64,000 nucleotides of DNA. It comes from CAZKHG01 sp964552655. GTDB lineage: Bacteria > Bacteroidota > Bacteroidia > Bacteroidales > Tenuifilaceae. A program made the position numbers and the translations under genes. The first letter of the stretch is position 1. Every line of letters begins with the position of its first letter. Of the stretch, positions 32,918 to 41,223 are shown in pieces. The notes below the pieces were generated by a model. That model did no database searches. It worked only from the letters and a program-made list of their open reading frames with translations, and had not been told where the DNA came from. The stretch spans positions 124,001 through 188,000 of the forward strand of contig CAZKHG010000001.1 in assembly GCA_964552655.1 (NCBI GenBank). Direction: 5' to 3'.

Positions 32918-34075
32918 ATGCTACCATTCCAGAAATTACTTTTCTCCATCGCTCTGATTCTGCTACTGATCTCATGCAGTAATAAAAATTCTGTTAAGAT
33001 TACCATTGAAACAACCAGTACGGCCAAAAATATCGTTTACCTTGAAAAGCTGAGTTTTGCCAAATCAGCAGTTATAGATTCTGCAAAAATATCAAAGGGT
33101 ACCGATAGGGTAACTTTTAAAGTTAAGGAGGTTTTTGAGCCTACATTCTTTATAATAAATTTTAAAGGGAAAGGTGCAATAACGTTGCTTGCAGAGGATC
33201 AAGAGGAGATAAACGTTAAAATTAACACCGATAAAATCCTGGAATATCAGGTGGAGGGATCAAAAGGATCATTGCTTACCCGGGATTTAACGGTTACATT
33301 GGCCCGCACCACCAGTAAACTTGATTCTTTAAATCGCCTTTTTATTACTTTAAAAGATGAAAATGCAAGAAATTCTATTAACCGGCAATATGCAGCAACA
33401 ATAGATTCTCAAAGGGCATATAGCAGCCGTTTTATATGGGCTAATGCCATGTCCAGGGCAAGTGTTATGGCTCTTTATCAGAAGTTTGATAATGACAACT
33501 ACGTTTTCGACCGATCGGAGGACCTGATCCTTTTTAAAACGGTTGCCTCATCGCTTAAAGCCTTGTATCCCAATTCTGATTATACAAAAGGGATGATTGC
33601 TGATATTGGCAGGATGCAAAATTTGCTGAGCAAAATCAACATTCAGAATTTTATTAAAGGGGTTGAGCCGGCTATTCCGGATATTAAGCTCCCTAATCCC
33701 AATGGCGATACCATTAAACTATCTTCGCTCAAAGGGAAAGTGGTCCTGCTCGATTTTTGGGCATCATGGAACCAGACTAGTTTGCTTGACAACCGGGAAC
33801 TTCTGAACACTTACAAGCTATTCAAATCGAAAGGGTTTGAGGTTTACCAGGTTTCCCTGGATCAGAACCGGGATGACTGGGTAAATGCCATAGAATCTGC
33901 CGGGTTGCCATGGATTAATGTTTCATCGTTAACCCCAAATGCTAACATTGCTGCGATGACATACAATGTTACCCAGCTGCCGGCAAACTATCTGATTGGC
34001 CGGGATCACACCATTATCGGCAAAAATCTTTATGGTCAGGAATTAATACAAAAGTTGAAGGAATTACTGAAATAA
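32918..34075 (+). CDS. TlpA-like thioredoxin-fold lipoprotein lacking both active-site cysteines
   Basis: A 385-residue lipoprotein beginning MLPFQKLLFSIALILLLISC, an ideal signal with lipobox LISC. ATG 32918 is chosen for that reason; the frame is open to 32882. An N-terminal DUF4369-like domain (VKITIETTSTAKNIVYLEKL) and helical middle match the gene upstream, including the shared pattern EGSKGSLL / SGSRGSVL followed by a Leu/Ser helix. The C-terminal TlpA domain has VVLLDFWASWNQTSLLDNRE, where the usual WCxxC is WNQTS, so both Cys are replaced. The cis-Pro region TQLPANYLIG is kept. It therefore cannot act as a CxxC oxidoreductase. A binding or structural role is inferred. Confidence 0.78.
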   Translation: MLPFQKLLFSIALILLLISCSNKNSVKITIETTSTAKNIVYLEKLSFAKSAVIDSAKISKGTDRVTFKVKEVFEPTFFIINFKGKGAITLLAEDQEEINVKINTDKILEYQVEGSKGSLLTRDLTVTLARTTSKLDSLNRLFITLKDENARNSINRQYAATIDSQRAYSSRFIWANAMSRASVMALYQKFDNDNYVFDRSEDLILFKTVASSLKALYPNSDYTKGMIADIGRMQNLLSKINIQNFIKGVEPAIPDIKLPNPNGDTIKLSSLKGKVVLLDFWASWNQTSLLDNRELLNTYKLFKSKGFEVYQVSLDQNRDDWVNAIESAGLPWINVSSLTPNANIAAMTYNVTQLPANYLIGRDHTIIGKNLYGQELIQKLKELLK

Positions 34076-34084
34076 TTAACTTAA

Positions 34085-34891
34085 ACGATCATCAACAGCG
34101 ATACTGAAAATAGCAGCAGCAAAAAAATCTATTTTGCTTCGGATCTTCACCTGGGGTTACCAACGCTCAAAGAGAGTTTGCCCCGGGAGAAACTGTTTGT
34201 CGATTGGCTTAACACGATAAAACATGATACCGCTGAACTTTACCTGTTAGGAGATATCTTCGATTTTTGGTTTGAGTACCGCAGGGTTGTTCCAAAGGGT
34301 TATGTCAGGTTTCTGGGTAAAATAGCCGAATTCACTGATGCCGGTATTCCGGTTCATTTCTTTTCCGGAAATCACGATGTCTGGATGTTCGATTATTTTC
34401 CAAAAGAGCTGAATGTTTCAGTGCATCACACACCTCAAGTAAAGGATCTGCTTGGTAAAAAATTTTACCTGGCACATGGCGATGGACTTGGCCCTGGCGA
34501 TACAGCCTACAAGCTCATGAAATCAATATTTAAAAGTCCAACCCTTCAATGGCTTTTTGCCAAGCTTCACCCCAACTTCTCCCTGTGGTTTGGGAATCAG
34601 TGGTCGGTAAGCAGTCGTTATTCCAAGGAGATCACGCACATATTCAGAGGTGAAGAGGAGCTGATTACCCGCTTTACAAGAATTGAACTTCAAAAAAATT
34701 ATTTTGATTTTTTCATATTTGGCCACTGGCATTCTCCCATAATATACCCCTTGAACCAGAATTCTAACCTGGTAATTCTGGGGGATTGGCTTGTGAACAA
34801 CACCTATTCTGTTTGGGACGGGAGCTCATTTAAACTCATGAAGTTCAGCCAACAAGCCGAGGATATGGTAATCGCCCAGAAGAATTATTAG
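34085..34891 (+). CDS. lpxH: UDP-2,3-diacylglucosamine diphosphatase-like metallophosphoesterase (LpxH family), no standard start codon
   Basis: A calcineurin-like phosphoesterase that in lipid A synthesis cleaves UDP-2,3-diacylglucosamine. Motifs in order: IYFASDLHLG (bases 34127-34156, first metal ligands Asp and His), YLLGDIFDFWFEY, FFSGNHDVWMFDY, LAHGDGLG and FGHWHSPI. The set is complete for the family, including the GDIFDFW typical of LpxH. However, the frame from the upstream stop (34082-34084) to beyond the first motif contains no ATG, GTG or TTG. The first such codon, TTG 34178, would remove the DLH motif. Initiation at ACG 34085 or ATC 34088/34091, or a base error (ACG for ATG), must be assumed. 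It starts about 10 bases after the lipoprotein stop. Confidence 0.75.
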   Translation, partial: TIINSDTENSSSKKIYFASDLHLGLPTLKESLPREKLFVDWLNTIKHDTAELYLLGDIFDFWFEYRRVVPKGYVRFLGKIAEFTDAGIPVHFFSGNHDVWMFDYFPKELNVSVHHTPQVKDLLGKKFYLAHGDGLGPGDTAYKLMKSIFKSPTLQWLFAKLHPNFSLWFGNQWSVSSRYSKEITHIFRGEEELITRFTRIELQKNYFDFFIFGHWHSPIIYPLNQNSNLVILGDWLVNNTYSVWDGSSFKLMKFSQQAEDMVIAQKNY

Positions 34892-34977
34892 TTTTTTTAA
34901 ACCGATTAGGTTAATTCTCCGTTTATTGTTAATTTTATTCAGTTCAATCAAACAGACTTTGATTTTTCTGATATCAA

Positions 34978-35568
34978 ATGAATTTTCTAGCCCATTTATA
35001 CCTTTCTGGTGAGAATATCGAAATTCGATTGGGTAATTTTATTGGCGATTATGTAAAAGGGAAAAAACTTGAGGGGTACAGCGATAATATTAAGAAAGGG
35101 ATTATAATTCATCGGGCAATTGATACTTTTACCGATCAACACCCTTCTACAAGGGCATGCACAAAACTTTTGCAACCTGGTTATGGGAAATATTCTGGGG
35201 TAATTGTAGATATTTTTTATGACCATTTTCTGGCAAAGAACTGGAGCAAATACTCAAAGGTTGACCTAAAATCCTACTCGAAAACCTTTTACCATCAGAT
35301 GGTCCAAAAATCAAATCTGTTGCCTGCTTCAGTCAGGAGGTTTTTACCATACATGATCCACAGCGACAGGCTATACAGCTACCGAACCATTGATGGGCTA
35401 AAGCAAGCAATTGATATTATGAGTTCGGTATCTACTCTTCCTGCCAATTCGGAATTTGGGATTCAGGTACTGAAGGATAACTACCCCTTTTACAATGATC
35501 ATTTCCACCTATTTTTTGATCAAATCATTGATTATATCGCCCAGGAATACCAGATAAAAATCAAATAA
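34978..35568 (+). CDS. acpH: Acyl carrier protein phosphodiesterase-like protein (AcpH, DUF479)
   Basis: A 196-residue cytoplasmic helical protein of the AcpH family, HD-like metal enzymes that remove the phosphopantetheine arm from holo-ACP. The start MNFLAHLYLSG is nearly invariant in the family. GNFIGDYVKGK (about 19-29), KKGIIIHRAIDTFTDQHP (about 39-56) and VIVDIFYDHFLAKNW (about 80-94) hold the His/Asp ligands. Length is normal. It follows the LpxH-like gene after 86 bases in the same direction and converges on rodA with only 11 bases between the two stops. Confidence 0.9.
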   Translation: MNFLAHLYLSGENIEIRLGNFIGDYVKGKKLEGYSDNIKKGIIIHRAIDTFTDQHPSTRACTKLLQPGYGKYSGVIVDIFYDHFLAKNWSKYSKVDLKSYSKTFYHQMVQKSNLLPASVRRFLPYMIHSDRLYSYRTIDGLKQAIDIMSSVSTLPANSEFGIQVLKDNYPFYNDHFHLFFDQIIDYIAQEYQIKIK

Positions 35569-35579
35569 GCTAAACCTAA

Positions 35580-36995
35580 TTAACCTAAACGGGTTGAATC
35601 CAGCTTGAGGAAGATAAATAGGAGGATGGTGAATGCCCATAACGAAGAGCCCCCGTAGCTGAAAAAAGGCAGGGGTATTCCAATAACCGGGAAAAGGCCA
35701 ATGGTCATGCCAATATTCACTACAATATGGAAAAAGAGAATTGATACTACACCGTAGCCGTAAATTCTGGCAAAGGCTTCGCGTTGCCGTTCGGCCAGTA
35801 CAATCAACCGTAAAAGTAAAGTTAAGAATAAAATCAGCACAATCGTTGAACCAACAAAGCCCCACTCCTCGCCTACCGTACAGAAAATAAAATCAGTGCT
35901 CTGTTCTGGCACAAAGTTAAACTTGGTTTGGGTTCCATTCAGGAAACCTTTTCCTAGCAACCCACCCGAACCTATTGCAATTTTTGATTGGTTGACATTA
36001 TAGCCCCATCCCAGAGGATCGGCTTCAATGCCTAATAAATCGTTAATCCGGCGTTGATGGTGAACATCTAACACCCGATGAAAAACATAATCAACGGAAA
36101 AACTGAAAGTTACAGTAGTAATCAAAAACAAAATGAGGTAGTATATCTTCACCATCCTGTTAAAATATGCAAACCCAATGGCAATGGGAATCCCAACTCC
36201 AATTGGGATTAGCAGCATTAAGTAGGGTGATATTTTAAAACCAAGCAGCTGGGATGAAGCATAAAGGATTAAGCTCAGGCCCACCACACCAAGGGAAAAC
36301 CTGAACGCATCACGCAGCCTGCCACCTAGGATAGTATAAAGCAGCATGGTTATACCAAAAAGCAAAATCAATATAGTTAGCTTGCTAAAGATTAGCACCA
36401 TGATGAATAGTGCAATGAGAAAAAAGAAGAAAGCCAAAAGCCAACCCGAGATCCCTTCACGGTAAAAAACCAGAATCAGAGAACTAAAAACCAAGGCTGA
36501 ACCAGTATCATTCTGCAAAAGAATAATTGAGATGGGTAAAAGGGTAACTAAACCGACCTTAAGCAATGATTTGAACTGGGATATTTTAAAACCATACGTA
36601 CTGATTATCTTTGCCAAAGCTAGCACAGTGGCAAATTTTGCAAATTCCGCAGGTTGAATACCAAACTGGCCAAAATGTATCCACGATTTTGAAGCATGAA
36701 CTTCCCTGCCAATGAAAAGAGCAGCAATTAACAATATTATTGTTATCGCATAGAAAAAATGCGCGAAAACAAAATAGAATCTGCTGTCAATAAGAAGAAT
36801 AATAAAAGCCAGAATTAATCCAAAAATTATCCAGATCATCTGCATGCCATATCTCTGGGTAAAATCTAATATACTGCTGTGCTCATCGCTATAAACAGCA
36901 GCATAAATGTTAAGCCACCCCAAGAAAACAAGGGTTAGGTAAATGAAGACCGTGAACCAGTCCAAATTACTCCATATTTTTATGCTTCTTTGCAC
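35580..36995 (-). CDS. rodA: Rod-shape peptidoglycan polymerase RodA (SEDS family)
   Basis: RodA polymerises glycan strands from lipid II as partner of PBP2 in the elongasome. The 471-residue protein has ten or more helices. Family signatures seen include the early WLNIYAAVYS, SWIHFGQFGIQPAEFAKFA (about 105), LLQNDTGSALVF (about 160-171), and the C-terminal GSGGLLGKGFLNGTQTKFNF and IGIPLPFFSYGGSSLW. The start is GTG at 36995, inside the end of mrdA (29-base overlap), so the two are translationally linked. An extra pair of helices in the middle (about 180-290) is larger than in E. coli RodA, as is common in Bacteroidota. Confidence 0.95.
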   Translation of the reverse strand: MQRSIKIWSNLDWFTVFIYLTLVFLGWLNIYAAVYSDEHSSILDFTQRYGMQMIWIIFGLILAFIILLIDSRFYFVFAHFFYAITIILLIAALFIGREVHASKSWIHFGQFGIQPAEFAKFATVLALAKIISTYGFKISQFKSLLKVGLVTLLPISIILLQNDTGSALVFSSLILVFYREGISGWLLAFFFFLIALFIMVLIFSKLTILILLFGITMLLYTILGGRLRDAFRFSLGVVGLSLILYASSQLLGFKISPYLMLLIPIGVGIPIAIGFAYFNRMVKIYYLILFLITTVTFSFSVDYVFHRVLDVHHQRRINDLLGIEADPLGWGYNVNQSKIAIGSGGLLGKGFLNGTQTKFNFVPEQSTDFIFCTVGEEWGFVGSTIVLILFLTLLLRLIVLAERQREAFARIYGYGVVSILFFHIVVNIGMTIGLFPVIGIPLPFFSYGGSSLWAFTILLFIFLKLDSTRLG

Positions 36996-38823
36996 GACGA
37001 TCTAATAGTTTTGCATCTAGTATATATTTTTCCAGCCACGGGCGGGAAATTGTATCCGTAAGGTATTTCTCGATCATCAAGCTGGCTATGGGAGCCGCCC
37101 AGGTTGCACCGAAACCTGCGTTCTCAACATAAACAGCCATTGCAATTCGAGGGTTATCCTTTGGGGCAAACGCAATAAAGACAGAATGGTCTTCGCCATG
37201 GGGATTTTGAGAGGTTCCTGTCTTACCACAAACCTCAATATTTGGAATGGCCGCAATTCTGGCAGTGCTCCCACTCCCTGCGGGTCCATTTACTGCTAAA
37301 TCCATGCCCTCAACAATATAAGAGAACCATGTTGAATCGATGGTAGTGCTATGGCTCACCTTAAACCGTGGATCAATATCCGTTTCACCCTTTATTTCTT
37401 TTATAATGTGAGGGGTAAAATAGTATCCTCTGTTGGCAATAGTTGTTGCCAGGTTGGCCATTTGCAATGGAGTTGTACCAAGTTCACCTTGTCCTATCGC
37501 AAGGGAAATGATTGTTAATGAATTCCATCCCCCTTTCCTGAAATACCTGTCATAGAAATTGATTGAGGGGACCAACCCTCTTAATTCATTGGGGAGATCG
37601 ATATTGAGCTTATTGCCATACCCAAAAGATTCTACATGGTCTTTCCAAACTGTAAAACCTTTCTCAACCGATTTATAATCAGGATCGTCAATTATATTCC
37701 TGAATACGTAACAGAAATAGGTGTTGCATGAGTTCTGGATTGCCTGAATCAGGGTTAAGGGCGAAGGGTGTATATGACAACCCACACCCCGGCCAATGGG
37801 ATATCTGCCACTGCAACCATATCGTGTGGTTGGATAAACAACCCCTTCCTGCAACCCAATCAAGGCGTTAACAACCTTAAAGGTGGAACCGGGAGGGTAA
37901 AGCGCCATTAATGCCCGGTTAAAAATGGGCTTAAGGGTATCATTCTGCAGAATCTTAAAATTCTCCGTTCTATTTCTTCCAACCAGGAGCTCGGGATCGT
38001 AAGCTGGGCTTGAAACCATGGCAAGAACTTCGCCTGTTGATGGTTCTATGGCAACTACGCTACCTATTTTGTTTTTCATTAATTGCTCGCCATACTCCTG
38101 CAAACCGGCATCAATAGTTGTAACAATATTTTTCCCTACCACAGCTACAGAATCGTATTTCCCATCCTCATAAGAGCCTTTAATCCTATTATGAACATCA
38201 ACCAGGTAAATATTAACCCCCTTCTTCCCTCTTAATTCCTCTTCATACGACTTTTCAATTCCATTGATACCAATATAATCGCCCATTTGGTAGTATGAGT
38301 CCTTTTTAATAAGCTGATCGTCAACCTCACCCACATAACCCAATAAATGGGCGGCAAACTCCCCCGGGTAAGTTCTTAGCGTTCTGGGTTGCACCTCAAA
38401 TCCTGAAAACTTGAATAGTTTTTCCTGAAACCTGGCGTAAACATCAGCCGGTAGCTGTTTTATTAAAATTGAGGGTTTGTATGTTGAATAAGCTTTTGCC
38501 TGCTTTAATCCCAGTTTAAGTTGTTCGGTGGATATACCCAGTATCTGACAAAACTCTATTGTATCAAAAGCCTCAACTTGCCTGGGGATTACCAGAATAT
38601 CATAAGCCGCCTGGTTATACACCAGCAATTTGCCGTTGCGGTCGAAAATTAAACCCCGGGCGGGGTATTGAGGTATATACCTTAGAACATTGTTGCTGGC
38701 TGATAATTTATAAGACTGATTTACCACCTGAAGCGTGAACAGCTTAATAATTATCACAATAAAGACAACCAGTATTATTGCTGATATGATATACTTTTTA
38801 TCGGTTGTGATATTCAGCTGCAC
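36967..38823 (-). CDS. mrdA: Penicillin-binding protein 2 (elongasome transpeptidase)
   Basis: A 618-residue class B PBP that cross-links peptidoglycan during side-wall growth. One N-terminal anchor (YIISAIILVVFIVIIIKLFT, about 10-30) is followed by the pedestal domain (YPARGLIFDRNGKLLVYNQ) and the transpeptidase domain. The active-site motifs are all present: SxxK in YPPGSTFKVV (about 305), SxN in QNSCNTYF and KTG in CGKTGTSQNPHG. The start is GTG at 38823, 10 bases after mreD. It overlaps rodA by 29 bases. Translation order mreB-mreC-mreD-mrdA-rodA is the standard rod complex operon. Confidence 0.96.
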   Translation of the reverse strand: MQLNITTDKKYIISAIILVVFIVIIIKLFTLQVVNQSYKLSASNNVLRYIPQYPARGLIFDRNGKLLVYNQAAYDILVIPRQVEAFDTIEFCQILGISTEQLKLGLKQAKAYSTYKPSILIKQLPADVYARFQEKLFKFSGFEVQPRTLRTYPGEFAAHLLGYVGEVDDQLIKKDSYYQMGDYIGINGIEKSYEEELRGKKGVNIYLVDVHNRIKGSYEDGKYDSVAVVGKNIVTTIDAGLQEYGEQLMKNKIGSVVAIEPSTGEVLAMVSSPAYDPELLVGRNRTENFKILQNDTLKPIFNRALMALYPPGSTFKVVNALIGLQEGVVYPTTRYGCSGRYPIGRGVGCHIHPSPLTLIQAIQNSCNTYFCYVFRNIIDDPDYKSVEKGFTVWKDHVESFGYGNKLNIDLPNELRGLVPSINFYDRYFRKGGWNSLTIISLAIGQGELGTTPLQMANLATTIANRGYYFTPHIIKEIKGETDIDPRFKVSHSTTIDSTWFSYIVEGMDLAVNGPAGSGSTARIAAIPNIEVCGKTGTSQNPHGEDHSVFIAFAPKDNPRIAMAVYVENAGFGATWAAPIASLMIEKYLTDTISRPWLEKYILDAKLLDRRAKKHKNME

Positions 38824-38832
38824 AAAATTGTA

Positions 38833-39339
38833 TTATTTGTTGAACATAAAAAACTGGCTGATCAGGATAAAGATAAATGTTATAAGGGAACTTAGGATCA
38901 CTCTGGTTAGAGTTATAAAAAAGTGATGAAAAGTGAAAGCTTCTAAGTAAAATAGAGCCAGGTGATGAAATACTACCAAAATTATTGAATACCTCACAAA
39001 CCAATCAATTCCGTTGGCATTGATATTCGGGGAGCTGGTTTTATCGGTATTCTCACTTGTAGATATTGCCGATATAACATAAGGTCTTACAAAGGCTAAA
39101 AAAAGTGTGGCCGAAGAGTGCATCCCAAGAGTGTTTGTGAAGGCATCCATGGTCAACCCGGTTAGAAACCCCAAAACCAGTAACAACCAACCGGGTGTAT
39201 CAAATGGAAGTAGTATGATGAAAAGGATATAAATGAAAGGGTTAATATAACCCCCAAGGTTAATATTATTAAGAACCAGGAGTTGTAGTGCAAAGAACAC
39301 TACAAACATCACAATATATTTAATAATCCCTTTATTCAT
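38833..39339 (-). CDS. mreD: Rod shape-determining protein MreD
   Basis: A 168-residue inner-membrane protein with about five helices, linking MreC to the MreB filament system. Sequence conservation in MreD is low. Recognition rests on the position between mreC and mrdA, the size and the hydrophobic profile, with LLVLGFLTGLTMDAFTNTLG (about 62-81) matching the conserved LGxLxGLxxD segment. ATG 39339 lies within the last codons of mreC (8-base overlap). The open frame continues to 39378, but the overlapping ATG is the natural start. Confidence 0.9.
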   Translation of the reverse strand: MNKGIIKYIVMFVVFFALQLLVLNNINLGGYINPFIYILFIILLPFDTPGWLLLVLGFLTGLTMDAFTNTLGMHSSATLFLAFVRPYVISAISTSENTDKTSSPNINANGIDWFVRYSIILVVFHHLALFYLEAFTFHHFFITLTRVILSSLITFIFILISQFFMFNK

Positions 39340-40159
39340 TAACGTTTCTCTTTTCCAACTCTTTTCTTTCCTTTGCACTAAAAGATCTTACAACATGGAT
39401 ATAATCGATTCGCTTGAAATCGGAAAGCATTTTAACCCTGATTTCATAAAAACTTCCCCCCTTAAGGTTAAACGATTCTATCAACCCCAGCGGGATATTT
39501 GCAGGGAAAATATCAGAAAAACCGCTGGTTACAATTGTATCACCCACCGAAAGGTTCACATGTTGAGGTATTTCGGTAAGCACCAGCTCCTGGTAATTTA
39601 ACCCATCCCAGTGAATTGACCCAAATGTATTGCTTTTTTTATGCTTTGCCGATATCTTTAAATCGGTATTCAGGAGCGAAATGGCAGTTGAAAAATTTCT
39701 GGAAACAGAAGCCACAACCCCAACTACGCCATCCCCTGCAATCAGCCCCATCTCTCGCTCAACACCATCATTTGAACCAATATCAATGGTAATAAAATTA
39801 TGCTGAGTATTGGTGGAATTATTTATTACCCTGGCGGGTATGAATAGATATTTCTTACCTGCAATGGAGTCGATAGTAGCAGAGCGATTGAAACTTAACT
39901 GAAGTTTGAGCGCAGCCAGCTGATTTAACAGATTTACATTTTCTTTTGCCAGCTGTATATTGGTTTCCCTCAGGTGAAAGTATTGGGTTACATTCTTAAC
40001 CCTTTTTTCAATTATTCCACTTATGGTATAGGCAAATCTCCCAAAGTTGGCTTTTTGAAAATAGTTATAATTAACCAAAAGAGAAATTGAAAAAATCTCC
40101 AAAAGGATAAAAAAGATTAAAAACTGAAACCTCTCAAGAAATCGAAGAAGGGTGTTCAT
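39332..40159 (-). CDS. mreC: Rod shape-determining protein MreC
   Basis: A 275-residue bitopic periplasmic scaffold. It has an N-terminal helix (FLIFFILLEIFSISLLVNY, about 12-31), a coiled coil (about 62-92, with IQLAKENVNLLNQLAALKLQ) and two beta-barrel domains with the conserved IDIGSNDGVEREMGLIAGDG (about 125-144) and VGDTIVTSGFSDIFPANIPL (about 205-224). Normal length. It sits 21 bases after mreB and overlaps mreD by 8 bases. Confidence 0.95.
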   Translation of the reverse strand: MNTLLRFLERFQFLIFFILLEIFSISLLVNYNYFQKANFGRFAYTISGIIEKRVKNVTQYFHLRETNIQLAKENVNLLNQLAALKLQLSFNRSATIDSIAGKKYLFIPARVINNSTNTQHNFITIDIGSNDGVEREMGLIAGDGVVGVVASVSRNFSTAISLLNTDLKISAKHKKSNTFGSIHWDGLNYQELVLTEIPQHVNLSVGDTIVTSGFSDIFPANIPLGLIESFNLKGGSFYEIRVKMLSDFKRIDYIHVVRSFSAKERKELEKRNVNE

Positions 40160-40180
40160 TTTTTTACATTAAATGGCTCC

Positions 40181-41203
40181 TTATCTCATCAGGAATGGGA
40201 ACTTATCCACGTTCTTAAGGGCAATACCTGTTCCGCGGGCAACAGCATGCAATGGATCCTCGGCCACATGGAATGGAATATTGATTTTATCGGTTAGTCG
40301 TTTATCCAACCCCCGTAGCAAAGCGCCACCACCAGCAAGGTATATCCCCTTTTGAACAATATCAGCATAAAGTTCAGGTGGGGTTTGTTCCAAAACACCA
40401 AGAATGGCAGTCTCAACTTTCGATATTGATTTATCGAGGCAGTGGGCAATCTCCTGGTAGGAAACTGGCACTTCAATGGGCAATGCAGTCATCAGGTTAG
40501 GCCCTCTAACAATGAAATCAACCGGAGGGTTATCCAGGTCAGGCAACGCGGAACCCACTCCAATTTTGATATCCTCGGCGGTTCTTTCCCCAATTTTAAT
40601 GTTATGCTGATGTCTCATGTAGGCTTGAATATCCGCAGTAAATCCATCCCCGGCAATACGGATAGATTTATTACATACAATCCCTCCAAGGGCAATCACG
40701 GCTATTTCAGTTGTACCGCCACCTATGTCAACAACCATGCTTCCTTCGGGGGCTTCAACATCTAACCCGATGCCCAGTGCAGCAGCCATTGGTTCATATA
40801 TCATGTAAACATCCCTTCCCCCGGCATGCTCGGAGGAATCGCGAACAGCCCTTACCTCCACCTCTGTGCTACCGCTGGGGATACAAACCACCATGCGCAG
40901 CGAAGGGGTGAAAAATTTGTTTTTTGAGTTGATCATCTTGATCATCCCCCTGATCATCTGCTCTGCTGCGTTAAAATCTGCAATAACACCGTCCCTTAAG
41001 GGTCTGATGGTTCTGATATTCTCATGCGTCTTACCGTGCATTTGCCTGGCGGTTTCACCAATGGCAATCAGCTTCCCCGTAAGGTGATCAATGGCAACTA
41101 TTGATGGTTCGTCAACGACAACCTTATCGTTGTAAATAATAATTGTGTTTGCTGTTCCAAGGTCAATCGCCAGCTCCTGAGTGAAAAATGAAAAAATTCC
41201 CAT
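40181..41203 (-). CDS. mreB: Rod shape-determining actin homologue MreB
   Basis: The bacterial actin that orients side-wall synthesis. The 340-residue protein carries an amphipathic membrane-binding start (MGIFSFFTQE), phosphate-1 loop LAIDLGTANTIIIYND, IGETARQMHGKTHENI, phosphate-2 MVVDIGGGTTEIAVI (about 155-169), IAGDGFTADIQAYM and the adenosine motif YLAGGGALLRGLD (about 287-299). The sequence is highly conserved throughout. It follows purH after 20 bases, as in many Bacteroidota, and heads mreBCD-mrdA-rodA. Confidence 0.98.
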   Translation of the reverse strand: MGIFSFFTQELAIDLGTANTIIIYNDKVVVDEPSIVAIDHLTGKLIAIGETARQMHGKTHENIRTIRPLRDGVIADFNAAEQMIRGMIKMINSKNKFFTPSLRMVVCIPSGSTEVEVRAVRDSSEHAGGRDVYMIYEPMAAALGIGLDVEAPEGSMVVDIGGGTTEIAVIALGGIVCNKSIRIAGDGFTADIQAYMRHQHNIKIGERTAEDIKIGVGSALPDLDNPPVDFIVRGPNLMTALPIEVPVSYQEIAHCLDKSISKVETAILGVLEQTPPELYADIVQKGIYLAGGGALLRGLDKRLTDKINIPFHVAEDPLHAVARGTGIALKNVDKFPFLMR

Positions 41204-41223
41204 ATTGTAAGTTTAGTTTATTC

